From IMG/VR virus record IMGVR_UViG_3300017605_000338, positions 1 to 47,134 of that record: a stretch of 47,134 nucleotides of DNA; one strand, given 5' to 3'. Positions within the stretch are counted from its first letter, which is position 1, and each line of letters begins with the position of its first letter. This DNA comes from a virus. A program made the translations under genes and the position numbers. The notes under the pieces are model-generated. The model did no database searches. It saw only the letters and a program-made list of their open reading frames with translations, and had not been told where the DNA came from. Of this stretch, positions 33,865 through 42,040 are shown in pieces.

Positions 33865-35334
33865 TCAGAGGTCGCTGAGCGCGTCGAGGCCGGCGAGATA
33901 GTCGCCGAATCCGCCTGCGAGGCACCACCTTAGCGCCTGGGTCTGCGCGTCCACTCGATCGTTCGCGACTCCACGGGGGAAACGTTTGTGCTCGATGACC
34001 CAATCGAGGATCCACGGCTCGAGCGATGGGTCAGGTAACCAGACATTGCCGGCAGCGAAGATCGGTTGCGTCGCGTAGGCTCGCGCGATTTTGGAGCCGT
34101 CGGGCAGAATCGCGATGATGCCCGGGATCTGTGATTTGAGCGTCTCGATTACCGCAGGCCCGTTCGCCTTATCCTCGATCAGGATCGCGTTTGCCTCGGG
34201 GAAACGAGCGTAAAGCGTGCGCACGGCAGCGATAGTGCCGATAAAATCGAGGTGTTCTCGGACCTCGGCGAGCAGGTAGAAGTCGGGCGGCTTGAATGCC
34301 CACACCTGACCGGCGACATACGAGGCCGTCTCGTGCGACTTGAATGCGCAGTCAAAACTGATCACGACGAGCGCGCCCTCGAGTCGCGGGCGCGTCTTGT
34401 AATACTTGTGCATCCACTCGTCGTGATAGATCGCGCCGCCTGCCGGAACCGGGTCCTGTTGATCCTGCGCTGCCCACCCATCCGGACCAAATTCAGCTTT
34501 GCGCCGGTCTACTTCGGCATCGTTCCATCGCGCCTCGCACAGCAGCTCGCCCTCGCGCGTGCGTGGGTCCACCCATCCGAGCGGCGTCGGCGCTCGAGCG
34601 GCTGCGCTGTAGTATCGCATCGGCATCGACAGGACCGCGTAACCCTGCTCGGCTGCCTGCCCTGCGAGGTCGCGGTCGACAAGCCTCTGCATGATGATCG
34701 TGCGCGTGTTATTTCCCGGCAAAACACGGGACGCCATTGTTTCAAACCACCAGCGCTCGCAGCGCTCGAGCGCGCTCGGCGAGTGCGCCTCGAGCGGTTT
34801 GATCGGGTCGTCCACCACTTGCCGATGCGCGTGAAAACCAGTCGGAGAGCCTCCGACGGATATCGCTTGGCGGATGCCGCCTTTGTCGTTCTGCAACCAA
34901 TTTGCCAGCCAGCGACCGCGCTGCGGCGTCCAGACGTCGCCGAATAGATCGCGGTACCATTCGCCCTCGAATAGGCTGCGGCAGCGCAGCGAGTCACGCA
35001 CAGCGAGCGTGTCGGCATAGGCGCCGAATTGCCACTGCGTGCCCGGGGACCAGGACCATTCCCAAGTCGGCCACATGACGCAAACGGTCGTCGATTTGCT
35101 CGAGCCGGGCGGCACGTTGATCACGAGCCGAGGCAGCTGCCCTCGCGACTGCGCCTCGAGATGCTCGCACAGCGCGCCCACGTGCCAATTGTCGACAAAT
35201 GGCGCGTTAGGCACGACAATCGGCCACGCCGCACGAATGTACTCGTGCAGCGTAGCGGGTCGTCGTGCGCGTCGCGTCGCTCGCCGTGCGTGCTCTGAGA
35301 TCAGAGCGGCGAGCTTGTTTTTAGGGTGTGCCAC
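33865..35334 (-). CDS. terL: Terminase large subunit
   Basis: 489 residues starting at GTG. ATPase domain: Walker A VPPGSSKST (74-82) and HRQVVDDPIK as a probable Walker B. Nuclease domain: VVISFDCAFK, ILIEDKANGP and NDRVDAQTQAL supply the three acidic clusters of an RNase H fold. It translocates and cuts DNA at the portal. A circularly permuted map would suggest headful packaging. Its start overlaps the small upstream gene by 14 bases. Confidence 0.94.
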   Translation of the reverse strand: MAHPKNKLAALISEHARRATRRARRPATLHEYIRAAWPIVVPNAPFVDNWHVGALCEHLEAQSRGQLPRLVINVPPGSSKSTTVCVMWPTWEWSWSPGTQWQFGAYADTLAVRDSLRCRSLFEGEWYRDLFGDVWTPQRGRWLANWLQNDKGGIRQAISVGGSPTGFHAHRQVVDDPIKPLEAHSPSALERCERWWFETMASRVLPGNNTRTIIMQRLVDRDLAGQAAEQGYAVLSMPMRYYSAAARAPTPLGWVDPRTREGELLCEARWNDAEVDRRKAEFGPDGWAAQDQQDPVPAGGAIYHDEWMHKYYKTRPRLEGALVVISFDCAFKSHETASYVAGQVWAFKPPDFYLLAEVREHLDFIGTIAAVRTLYARFPEANAILIEDKANGPAVIETLKSQIPGIIAILPDGSKIARAYATQPIFAAGNVWLPDPSLEPWILDWVIEHKRFPRGVANDRVDAQTQALRWCLAGGFGDYLAGLDALSDL

Positions 35335-35506
35335 CTAACAGCTTGTTGATCTCGGTCTGCAGCTCGCCAAACTCGTGTGTGAGTGCGTACCACTGGACAG
35401 TTGCCAGTGTGGCGCCTTGCCGCTCGACGATGATCGCGCGCTGCCGAGCGATCAGCAGCGAGCAGCGCTCGAAACGCTGCTCGGCCTGCTCGGCAGTCTC
35501 ACCCAT
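35321..35506 (-). CDS. Small helical protein next to TerL
   Basis: 61 residues (GETAEQAEQRFERCSLLIAR, ALTHEFGELQTEINKLLGG), entirely helical. It overlaps both neighbours (8 and 14 bases), indicating coupled translation. It could be a terminase or head accessory protein; unrecognised. Confidence 0.6.
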   Translation of the reverse strand: MGETAEQAEQRFERCSLLIARQRAIIVERQGATLATVQWYALTHEFGELQTEINKLLGGTP

Positions 35507-36743
35507 TGCGAGGTCCCGGGTCGTCGTATGTGATCGCCACGCCGTAGAGTCTGTTAGTGCCGGCAGCGTTGGCCTTGAGAGTGATTCGCGCGTAGTAGTT
35601 CTCGGCGTACGGCTGCGCAGGACCAGCGATCGGCGTGACGAGCGAGGCAGTCTGCGCGAACGTCGGCGAAAACACGGTAGCGACGCGAGTGCCGATGTTT
35701 TCGGCAGGCGGCGGTGTGCTCGAGGCGAGCGTGAAGTCTCGAACGTGCCGGAACACAGCAAACGCGTTTGCGTGGGTGGTGATGTCCGGTGTCATCCACA
35801 GGACCTCGAAATTCCAATTTTCGGCCTCGCGCGGTGGGTGCAACTCATACTCGATCGTCCGATCGGCGCCTGTCGTCGTGTGCAGGTAACCGTTGATGTA
35901 GTCGTAGTTAGTCCGGATGTTCCCATCCCAATCGGTGCCGCTCAGTAGCGGTATCTGAATGCGCCGGCGAGGCTTCGGACTCGTGTGCACGATGTCGACG
36001 GAGTCGTCGAGGTAGAGGTGCGCGGCGTTCACGTGAACGGGCCCGTTGAAGTCGGCGCCACCATTCGCCGAGAGTAGGCCCGCAGCAGTGATCGTGCCTG
36101 CGGTGTCGAGGCCAAGCACGGTATTTATCCCGCCACTGACGAGCATACTCGCGTCGATCACGGTGCTAACTCCGGTCGGCTGCGTGACGTGCAGCGTCTT
36201 GACGGAGAGCGACGAGAATGCGCCGACGGTCCACGCTGCGTCCGTCCACGATGAGGCGGTAGCGGCGTGATAGAGGAGCTCGAGCGCGCTGCCGCTCGTA
36301 GTGCCGTCATTGACGAGCGCGAATGCGGTCGCGGGCTGCGTCGAGTTGTCCGCAAGCCAACTCGATCCGCCCCACACAGCGTTGTATACGACCAGAAACC
36401 GGCGAGAGGTTGAGCCGGCATAGATCCGCACGTGCATTGACGTGTTGATCTTGAGTCGCGCGACCAGCCGATAGTTAGTGGTCGCAGGCGGCACTGTGAC
36501 GTCGAGCAGCGCCGCGAATACGTCGGTGTTCGCGAAGTTGAGCAGCAGATCGACGATCGGCTGTCCGCTCGTGACGTCGGCGAGAAATTTCAGCCATAGA
36601 TCGCGGTTGTTGTCTAACCAGTTGATCCACTCTGCAGGCGGCCTCTCGTTGACTGTCCAGCCTGCAGTGATTTTGCCTGCGCTGGGGGCGATCTTGCTGC
36701 CCGTTTGGGCCCAATTAGTCGGTGCTGTAGGTGGTCTAGCCAT
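35499..36743 (-). CDS. Fibre-like or virion surface protein between TerS and TerL
   Basis: 414 residues from ATG 36743. The N-terminus (TNWAQTGSKIAPSAGKITAG, WTVNERPPAEWINWLDNNRD) is the short conserved anchor seen at the start of several phage fibre-like proteins. After it come beta-rich segments (VHVNAAHLYLDDSVDIVHTS) like a fibre stalk, and a beta C-terminus. Placement within the packaging genes suggests a head fibre or a mobile adhesin module. Confidence 0.65.
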   Translation of the reverse strand: MARPPTAPTNWAQTGSKIAPSAGKITAGWTVNERPPAEWINWLDNNRDLWLKFLADVTSGQPIVDLLLNFANTDVFAALLDVTVPPATTNYRLVARLKINTSMHVRIYAGSTSRRFLVVYNAVWGGSSWLADNSTQPATAFALVNDGTTSGSALELLYHAATASSWTDAAWTVGAFSSLSVKTLHVTQPTGVSTVIDASMLVSGGINTVLGLDTAGTITAAGLLSANGGADFNGPVHVNAAHLYLDDSVDIVHTSPKPRRRIQIPLLSGTDWDGNIRTNYDYINGYLHTTTGADRTIEYELHPPREAENWNFEVLWMTPDITTHANAFAVFRHVRDFTLASSTPPPAENIGTRVATVFSPTFAQTASLVTPIAGPAQPYAENYYARITLKANAAGTNRLYGVAITYDDPGPRNG

Positions 36744-36747
36744 ATGC

Positions 36748-37326
36748 TTACGGTCCCGTGTCTGTGGGTGATGGCGCGCGCACATAACCGTGCGCAGCGA
36801 TCGCTGCCTCGAGCTCGGCGTCTGTCATCTCGCCGGGCGTCTTCTCGAGTTTGACGTGCTGCCGCTGCCCGTAGCGTTTGGGAAAACGCCGCTCGAGCCA
36901 CCACGCGCCCGCCTTCCAGTTTTCGCGCGCGGCAGCGACGACACTCTGCATGACGGCGACCTCGGAGCGCGCGAGCGCGACCTCGACGCCGCGAAAAAAT
37001 GTCGCGAATGGTTCCTCGCCGAGCTTGGCGCGGGCCTTCCAGTCGTAGAACGTCGCGCGCCCGATGCCCTCCTGCATGCACGATGTCGAGATGGGCATTC
37101 CGCCTGCGATCCACATGCAGATCCGGTCGCCGAGCGCGTCGCTGTAGCGCGTAGGCCTGCCGCCGAGCGCGTCGAGTTTGATCGGCAGCTCGAGCTGCGC
37201 GAGCACGTCGGTCGCGGCAGGTTTCCGGACAGTCGCTGCCTGTTTACGCGCGCGCGAGCGTCCGGAAACTGTCGCCGCCTTTCGCTTGGCGGTCTTTCGT
37301 TTGGCGGTCTTGGGCTTACCACGCAT
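36748..37326 (-). CDS. terS: Terminase small subunit
   Basis: 192 residues. A basic N-terminus with repeated Lys-rich units (KTAKRKTAKRKA) is followed by a DNA-binding HTH (GDRICMWIAGGMPISTSCMQ, EGIGRATFYDWKAR) and a helical domain ending WLERRFPKRYGQRQHVKLE, as in TerS proteins that mark pac sites. It lies upstream of TerL with two inserted genes. Confidence 0.82.
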   Translation of the reverse strand: MRGKPKTAKRKTAKRKAATVSGRSRARKQAATVRKPAATDVLAQLELPIKLDALGGRPTRYSDALGDRICMWIAGGMPISTSCMQEGIGRATFYDWKARAKLGEEPFATFFRGVEVALARSEVAVMQSVVAAARENWKAGAWWLERRFPKRYGQRQHVKLEKTPGEMTDAELEAAIAAHGYVRAPSPTDTGP

Positions 37327-37654
37327 CGGCAGTCTTTCTCAGTCGGTGCTCGTCTCGCATCCTGCAGCGGTTGCACTGCAGCGAGCGGCTGTTGCGCCAC
37401 TCGGCTTGACTCATAGTTCGCACGTATCCACAGGCGCATTTGACGCGTAGTCGAGTGACGACCTCGCCGCTCGGCAGCTTCGCAGGCCGACGCTCGAGGA
37501 TCACCCATTTGCGCCGCGTAGGGTCCTCTAGACGCGGCGGCGCATGCGTAACGATGCAATCGCCGCACAGCCCGCCATAGCGCCGCAGCGGCGGCAGCTC
37601 GGAGCTGCAGCGGCGGCAGTGGGTCGGCTTGGTCGGGATTGGCTTGGCCTGCAT
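37316..37654 (-). CDS. Zinc-ribbon-like protein
   Basis: 112 residues from ATG 37654. Two Cys pairs are visible near the start (CRRC, CGDC) and two near the end (CACG, CNRC), so two zinc sites are likely, with basic segments between. Possible DNA-binding early protein. It overlaps TerS by 11 bases. Confidence 0.65.
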   Translation of the reverse strand: MQAKPIPTKPTHCRRCSSELPPLRRYGGLCGDCIVTHAPPRLEDPTRRKWVILERRPAKLPSGEVVTRLRVKCACGYVRTMSQAEWRNSRSLQCNRCRMRDEHRLRKTADAW

Positions 37655-37656
37655 GG

Positions 37657-38349
37657 TTAGTAGATCTTGGGATTCCGGTAGCGTGCGAGGCGCTCGGCAG
37701 GCGTCGCGCCGTTGCGTATGTCCTCGGCGCGCGCCGATGGCGCCGGGGGCTGTGGTGCCGCCTGGGTCGTGCGGGCGGCCTCCTTGGCGAGGCGCGTCTC
37801 GCGTTGATGGTTCGTGAGCTCGGCGGCACACTTAATCATCAGCTCGCAGAGCTCGGGCGATAGCTCGCTGTCTGGCGTGTCGAGGTAGGTCGTCGCGCGC
37901 CGCAGCAGACCGACAATGGACTGCTCGCAGTCGGCACGGAAGTCGGCGCGCTCGCGCTCGAGCGTCACGATTCCGCGTGTGAGCTCGTCTCGCTTCCATT
38001 GGGTTTCGCGCAGCTGTTGCTCGGCCTGCACGATCTCGGTTCGCAGCTGCTGCAGCTGCCGCTCTTTTGCGGGCAGCTCGCCGGCGATTGCGGCCTCGCG
38101 CCGAGCGGCGTCTGCGATGGCCTGTTTGCGCGTGGTCGAGTCGTACTCGAGCAGCGCGAGCGCCTCGCGCTCGATGCGCGTCGGGTCGTGCGCCGGGCAG
38201 TAGGCGGCATCTTTGCGGATGATCGTAAAGCACGGATCGCCGGTGCTGCGTTTGGGGCAGCCGCAATACTTGAGGCCTCGACGCTTGAGCCTCGCCGCGA
38301 TCTTCTTTTGCCGCTCGAGCTCGGCGGCCTGCTTGGTTGGGTCTCTCAT
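37657..38349 (-). CDS. Coiled-coil protein with N-terminal Cys/His cluster
   Basis: 230 residues. A Cys/His motif (YCGCPKRSTGDPCF, then YCPAHDP) lies at residues about 28-55. A long coiled coil follows (about 60-140, ERQLQQLRTEIVQAEQQLRE), then a Pro-rich tail. Function unknown; the layout of zinc knuckle plus coil suggests an oligomeric nucleic-acid-binding protein. Confidence 0.65.
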   Translation of the reverse strand: MRDPTKQAAELERQKKIAARLKRRGLKYCGCPKRSTGDPCFTIIRKDAAYCPAHDPTRIEREALALLEYDSTTRKQAIADAARREAAIAGELPAKERQLQQLRTEIVQAEQQLRETQWKRDELTRGIVTLERERADFRADCEQSIVGLLRRATTYLDTPDSELSPELCELMIKCAAELTNHQRETRLAKEAARTTQAAPQPPAPSARAEDIRNGATPAERLARYRNPKIY

Positions 38350-39023
38350 GGCGTGCCCTTAGCGTGCACCGTGAGACGCGCTCGAGGGTGCCGGCGCAGG
38401 TCGATCAGCGCGCAGGGTAGGGCGGTCTGCAGAGCGCTACTCGTGCGCGCTGTGTATCCGAGGCATACTGCGGCAGCAGCGTCGCCGCCGAGCTCGGGCC
38501 GGCTGCTGAGGCGCGCGACGTCGCGAATACGCTGCGCTGTGATCTGCTCGAGGCGCCGGGCGTCCTCGCGAGGCATGCTGCCGGTGCCGAACATGCGCTC
38601 TCGCCATTCGGTCGCGAGCACGTCGATCACGCGTCGAGGATGCTGCTCGTATGCGACCCAAGTGTCGCGCCACAGCGCAGCGGTCTCGGCGAGCGATAGA
38701 AGCGTCTTGAGAGGCCCGCCGAATGGGACCTCGAGCACGAGGCCGATCGGCCTGTCGAGCGCCACTGAGAGCCGCAGCGCCTCGGCGACGACCTCGGCGC
38801 GCTCTTGCGGCACGCGCGAGCTGCATTCGCCGTACGTGTGCAGCTGCCCTCGGGCGTAGACAGCCCAGCCTGAGCAGCGCGCCGAGTCGACGGCGAGCAG
38901 CACTGCGTCGAGCGGCGCGATCGTCGAAGCGGACAGCGACTGCCGTCGGCGTTTCCAGCGAATGACGCGCGAGCGCCAAGGTCTAGCAACGCGGAGCGGC
39001 GGCGTGATTTTGGTTGGGGTCAT
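38346..39023 (-). CDS. RuvC-like Holliday junction resolvase
   Basis: 225 residues from ATG 39023. RNase H-fold acidic residues are in the expected order: Asp in AVDSARCSGWAVY, Glu in LVLEVPFGG, and Asp in ELGGDAAAAVCLG. The basic N-terminal 35 residues are extra. Such phage enzymes debranch replicated DNA before packaging; its position between replication and terminase genes fits. Confidence 0.78.
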   Translation of the reverse strand: MTPTKITPPLRVARPWRSRVIRWKRRRQSLSASTIAPLDAVLLAVDSARCSGWAVYARGQLHTYGECSSRVPQERAEVVAEALRLSVALDRPIGLVLEVPFGGPLKTLLSLAETAALWRDTWVAYEQHPRRVIDVLATEWRERMFGTGSMPREDARRLEQITAQRIRDVARLSSRPELGGDAAAAVCLGYTARTSSALQTALPCALIDLRRHPRARLTVHAKGTP

Positions 39024-39307
39024 GGGGTCCTGTTGGGAGGCACGAAAAAACAGCCGCAGGGCGAGCGCTCGCTGTGAGAGCCGCTCGAGTCGACAGCCAC
39101 GATCGTCACGAGCAGAGGTCGCCGGCAGCGCTCGCATATGCCGTCGAGGCAGGCGCACTCGTGCCCGACGATGAGCGGCGCGAGCTTGCCGCGCATGAGG
39201 CAGCGCGGGCAGTGTCGCGCGCGCACGACAGGCTTAGCTCGCGGTGTCTGGTCGGCGACCAGGGCGGCGAGCTCGAGCAGCGGCTCGACGTTGCGGCGGG
39301 TCGACAT
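39020..39307 (-). CDS. Small Cys-rich zinc-binding protein
   Basis: 95 residues. CPRC, a middle C-A-C, and CERC pairs plus a late CGC indicate a zinc ribbon. It overlaps neighbours by four bases and one base. Role unknown. Confidence 0.65.
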   Translation of the reverse strand: MSTRRNVEPLLELAALVADQTPRAKPVVRARHCPRCLMRGKLAPLIVGHECACLDGICERCRRPLLVTIVAVDSSGSHSERSPCGCFFVPPNRTP

Positions 39308-39837
39308 TAGTGCTCGCCCTCGCTGTTCTGACCGGTCGGCGGCGCACTCGAGCGTCGAGGCCGGCTCGAGCGCTCGGCGAGGCGACGCTCGCGCGCGTAT
39401 GCGATCAAGCTGTCGGCGAGCGCTGTAGAGGCCTCGGCGACTGCCAGCAGCGGCGCCGATGGCGCAGGCGCGCCTGCGCCGCCGTCGAGCAGGATATCGC
39501 TCGCGCGCGTCTGCAGGCGCTCGACGCTCGCAGCGAGGTCGGAGTCGAAAACCTCGAGGTAGCGATTCAGTCGGGCGACGTCTTCCTCGAGGGCGACATT
39601 CGCCTCGCATATCTGCTGCATGACGCCGAGCGCCTGCTCGAGCTCGGCGACTCGGTCGGACAGCCTCTGCTTTTCCTCGCCGAGGATGCGCAGCGCCTCG
39701 CGCGCTAGCCACAGATCATGATTGTCCCGTCGCTCGTGCGCGTCGGCGATCGCTTGCCGTGCGCCGGTCATGGCTGGTTCGCCGGCGATCGGGTCGCCGG
39801 CATCGACGCCGACCTCGTCGCGCACTCGTCGGCTCAT
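39307..39837 (-). CDS. Coiled-coil early protein
   Basis: 176 residues. The middle (LAREALRILGEEKQRLSDRV, AELEQALGVMQQICEANVAL) is a heptad-type coiled coil and the C-terminus is basic and Pro-rich. Its ATG overlaps the DnaC-like gene stop. Could be a replication accessory factor. Confidence 0.62.
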   Translation of the reverse strand: MSRRVRDEVGVDAGDPIAGEPAMTGARQAIADAHERRDNHDLWLAREALRILGEEKQRLSDRVAELEQALGVMQQICEANVALEEDVARLNRYLEVFDSDLAASVERLQTRASDILLDGGAGAPAPSAPLLAVAEASTALADSLIAYARERRLAERSSRPRRSSAPPTGQNSEGEH

Positions 39838-40529
39838 GGCGTGCCCTCGACAGGCGGCGCGCACGAGCGCGAGAGCGACACATGCCAGGCGGATTGCTCG
39901 AGCATGTGCTGCAGCGGCGCGTGTTTGTAGCGCTCTGTGTAGGCGGCCTGCGACAGCTGCGTCGTGATGATCGTGCGCCGGCGCAGCCGAACCGGCAGCA
40001 GACCTAGCAGCGCGTCGAGCGTGTGCGCGACGGGGGCTGCCTCGGCGCCGAGGCCGTCGATCACGAGCAGAGGCGCCTGCTCGAGCGCATGCCTGCGCGC
40101 GAGCGCCTCGGCATAGCGGCTCATGTAGGCCTCGGAGAGGTCGCGCGGATAGGCCCACAGCGCGCCGGGTCGCACGACAGCCGCAGCGGCAGCGGCGACG
40201 CTCTTACCGGTGCCTGTGGCGCCATGCAGCAGCAAGAACGGCCTCGGCTCGCTCGGCTTGGCTTGCGGGTCGGCGTGCTTGTCCTTGGTACGCGGCGCCA
40301 TGAATCGGCGGACGGCGATCAGCGCGGTTGTCTGCTCGAGCTCGTCTCGCTCGAGGGCCCGCAGCATCTTCTCGGAGAGCGGCAGCGGCAGCCGAGCGAT
40401 AGCCTGTCGTCGCGCCTCGCGCGCTCGGCGTCGATCTTCGGCCTCGAGCTCGACAGCAGCCGCAGGCGCCGAGGCCTGCGCCTGCAGGCGCTCGAGCAGC
40501 GTGCGCAGTTTGGCCATGCCTGCGGTCAC
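39834..40529 (-). CDS. DnaC/IstB-like helicase loader ATPase
   Basis: 231 residues from GTG 40529, overlapping the initiator stop (GTGA). N-terminal helical region (about 1-85), then an AAA+ core: Walker A LLHGATGTGKS and Walker B PLLVIDGLGAE, followed by a sensor-like TIITTQLS. Directly downstream of the initiator it forms an O/P-like or DnaD/DnaI-like pair that would load the host DnaB at the phage origin. Confidence 0.88.
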   Translation of the reverse strand: MTAGMAKLRTLLERLQAQASAPAAAVELEAEDRRRAREARRQAIARLPLPLSEKMLRALERDELEQTTALIAVRRFMAPRTKDKHADPQAKPSEPRPFLLLHGATGTGKSVAAAAAAVVRPGALWAYPRDLSEAYMSRYAEALARRHALEQAPLLVIDGLGAEAAPVAHTLDALLGLLPVRLRRRTIITTQLSQAAYTERYKHAPLQHMLEQSAWHVSLSRSCAPPVEGTP

Positions 40530-41512
40530 GGTGTAGCGGCCTCCTGCAGCCATTCGGGGTTAGCGCCTGCCTCGCGCTCGAGCTCGTCTGCGCTGCGCTC
40601 GAGGTCGGCTGCCGTGAGCACAGGCGCGCCCGAGTTGGGCCCGTGCGGCGGCGATCCGTCGACGTACTGCGGCCAATAGGTCTCGAGGTGTAGCGGCGTG
40701 ATGAATCGGGCCCGCAGCTCGCCGCGACGTAGCCTGTCGCGCAGCAGCTGCCCGACCTGCTCGCGCTCGTGCGCCGGTCGCTGCGCGATGTAGCGGTAGC
40801 TTTTCTCCCATTTCGTGCCGATGGCATTCGGCGCGAACGTGGCAGCTGCCTCTGTCAGAATCTCGTTTAGCCAGACCTGCGCCGCGACTGCAGGCTCGCG
40901 CGCGTGTACGCGGTCTGCAGTAGTGAGAATGGTGGCTGTTTTAAGATCTGTATCTTTCTCTCTCTGAGATCTTAAGAGCGCGCGCGCGGGAAAAACAGCG
41001 TGACTGTCACGCTCGCCGCCGTGACTGTCACGCTGCCCGAGTGCGTGACTGTCGCCGTGACTGTCACGCTTTTTCTGCGCCCGTTGTCGGCGTTTTCGCT
41101 CGGCTGCTTGGCTTTCTTGCGTGTGCCAGTAGCGCACGACGACCCATGTTCCGTCGGGTTTTTTGGCGAGCTCGCCGAGGCGCTCGAGTTGCTGCATGGC
41201 GCGAGTCACGAGGTGCCTGTCGAGCTGCACGCTACGCACGATGTCTGCGAGCGTGAGCGAGCGCAGGCTCTCATCGAGCAGCGGCGCCGCAGGCCATCGG
41301 TCGAGCGCGTGACTGTCACGGCCTCGAGCGTGACCGTCACGCTGCGCCGGTGCGTGACTGTCGCCGTGACTGTCACGCTGCGGCGATGCCAGAAATAGGC
41401 ACTGGACCCAGACAGCACGAGCGATGCCGTCGAGCGGCGAGTCTGCCTCGAAATACAGGTCAGGCAGCTTGATCGTTCGGCGTTGACTGCCGCGGAGCGT
41501 GGCTGTACGCAT
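40526..41512 (-). CDS. Lytic replication initiator with internal iteron arrays (O-like role)
   Basis: 328 residues, strong AGGAGG ribosome site. A winged-helix-like part follows the first repeat (SLTLADIVRSVQLDRHLVTR, AMQQLERLGELAKKPDGTWV). Two repeat segments (about residues 45-70 and 148-172) encode peptides such as RDSHGDSHA that reflect repeated DNA, not a protein domain. The C-terminal part (WLNEILTEAAATFAPNAIGT, HLETYWPQYV) looks like a helicase-loader interaction domain. As in lambda O, the origin seems to lie inside the gene. It precedes the DnaC-like loader. Confidence 0.75.
   Translation of the reverse strand: MRTATLRGSQRRTIKLPDLYFEADSPLDGIARAVWVQCLFLASPQRDSHGDSHAPAQRDGHARGRDSHALDRWPAAPLLDESLRSLTLADIVRSVQLDRHLVTRAMQQLERLGELAKKPDGTWVVVRYWHTQESQAAERKRRQRAQKKRDSHGDSHALGQRDSHGGERDSHAVFPARALLRSQREKDTDLKTATILTTADRVHAREPAVAAQVWLNEILTEAAATFAPNAIGTKWEKSYRYIAQRPAHEREQVGQLLRDRLRRGELRARFITPLHLETYWPQYVDGSPPHGPNSGAPVLTAADLERSADELEREAGANPEWLQEAATP
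40941..40975. repeat. AT-rich inverted repeat in the initiator gene (possible unwinding element)
   Basis: TTAAGATCT (40941-40949) and AGATCTTAA (40967-40975) pair perfectly around a pyrimidine-rich 17-nt loop. This is a striking AT-rich island in GC-rich coding DNA and adjoins the first iteron array, the relation of iterons to AT-rich DNA in lambdoid origins. Confidence 0.6.
40998..41069. repeat. Iteron array 1 inside initiator gene
   Basis: Four copies of the near-palindrome GTGACTGTCAC: 41000-41010, 41021-41031, 41045-41055 (ending CGC) and 41057-41067. Start-to-start spacing is 21, 24 and 12 bases. Probable binding sites of the initiator. Confidence 0.75.
41307..41378. repeat. Iteron array 2 inside initiator gene
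   Basis: Four copies at 41309-41319, 41330-41340 (GTGACCGTCAC), 41354-41364 (ending CGC) and 41366-41376. Spacing is again 21, 24 and 12, and the third copy carries the same variant, so the whole unit was duplicated. Confidence 0.75.
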
Positions 41513-41591
41513 AGGCCTCCTGCACGCACACGTTGTGCAGTCGTAGTCGTCGCGCGAAGGGGTCGCGCGGCGGCTGCGCCTGCGGCTCGGG

Positions 41592-41858
41592 TCAGGCGGC
41601 AGCAGCCGACGGCTGCGGAGACCTGCGGCGAGCGCGAGCTCGAAGCGGTTTGCGCTTCGCCGGCCTCGCGCTGCGGAATACGCCGTCGACGGTCACAGCC
41701 AAACCGGTCGCCTGCGCGAGCGCGTTTGCGGACGCGTAGGTAGGCCTAGATTTGCCGTGCACAACGCGGTGGACCGCTGTGTAAGACAGCCCAGACCCGT
41801 ATTGCAGGCGCGTTATAGCGCCGGCGCCTTCGCTTTTTACCCACTGCCGCAGGTTCAT
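41592..41858 (-). CDS. Cro-like helix-turn-helix protein
   Basis: 88 residues. Residues about 18-52 (GSGLSYTAVHRVVHGKSRPT, ASANALAQATGL) form an HTH of the Cro/LacI-like type; the basic Ala/Arg C-terminus looks disordered. It is the first gene of the leftward block, divergent from the repressor-like gene at 42041 with palindromes between, the usual lysis-lysogeny switch layout. Confidence 0.7.
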   Translation of the reverse strand: MNLRQWVKSEGAGAITRLQYGSGLSYTAVHRVVHGKSRPTYASANALAQATGLAVTVDGVFRSARPAKRKPLRARARRRSPQPSAAAA

Positions 41859-42040
41859 GCAGACGGGTCTATAGGCTTTTGCCTATGGCGGCAAGTTGCC
41901 GCGCTGTGAAGCTGCGAGCACACATGTCGGACAAAAATCGGGGCAAACTTGAGTGACGGCCTCGTGCAGGATCTAGCGAAAGCGAAGTGAGCCGTATAGG
42001 TTAGGCGCTATAGCCTGCACAGGTTAGAAGGTGCCGAGGC
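41859..42040. promoter_or_regulatory. Divergent control region of the repressor switch
   Basis: Contains ATAGGC-tttt-GCCTAT (41871-41886), a 15-bp odd palindrome GCGGCAAGTTGCCGC (41888-41902) and, near the repressor, two AGGTTAG direct repeats flanking GGCGCTATAGCC. These are likely operators and promoter elements. The -10/-35 positions are not clear. Confidence 0.55.

Noticed and set aside
40998-41378. Possible CRISPR array (short palindromic repeats)
   Set aside because: Units are 11 bp, spacing is 21/24/12 and they lie inside an intact gene; no cas genes are present. Iterons explain them better.
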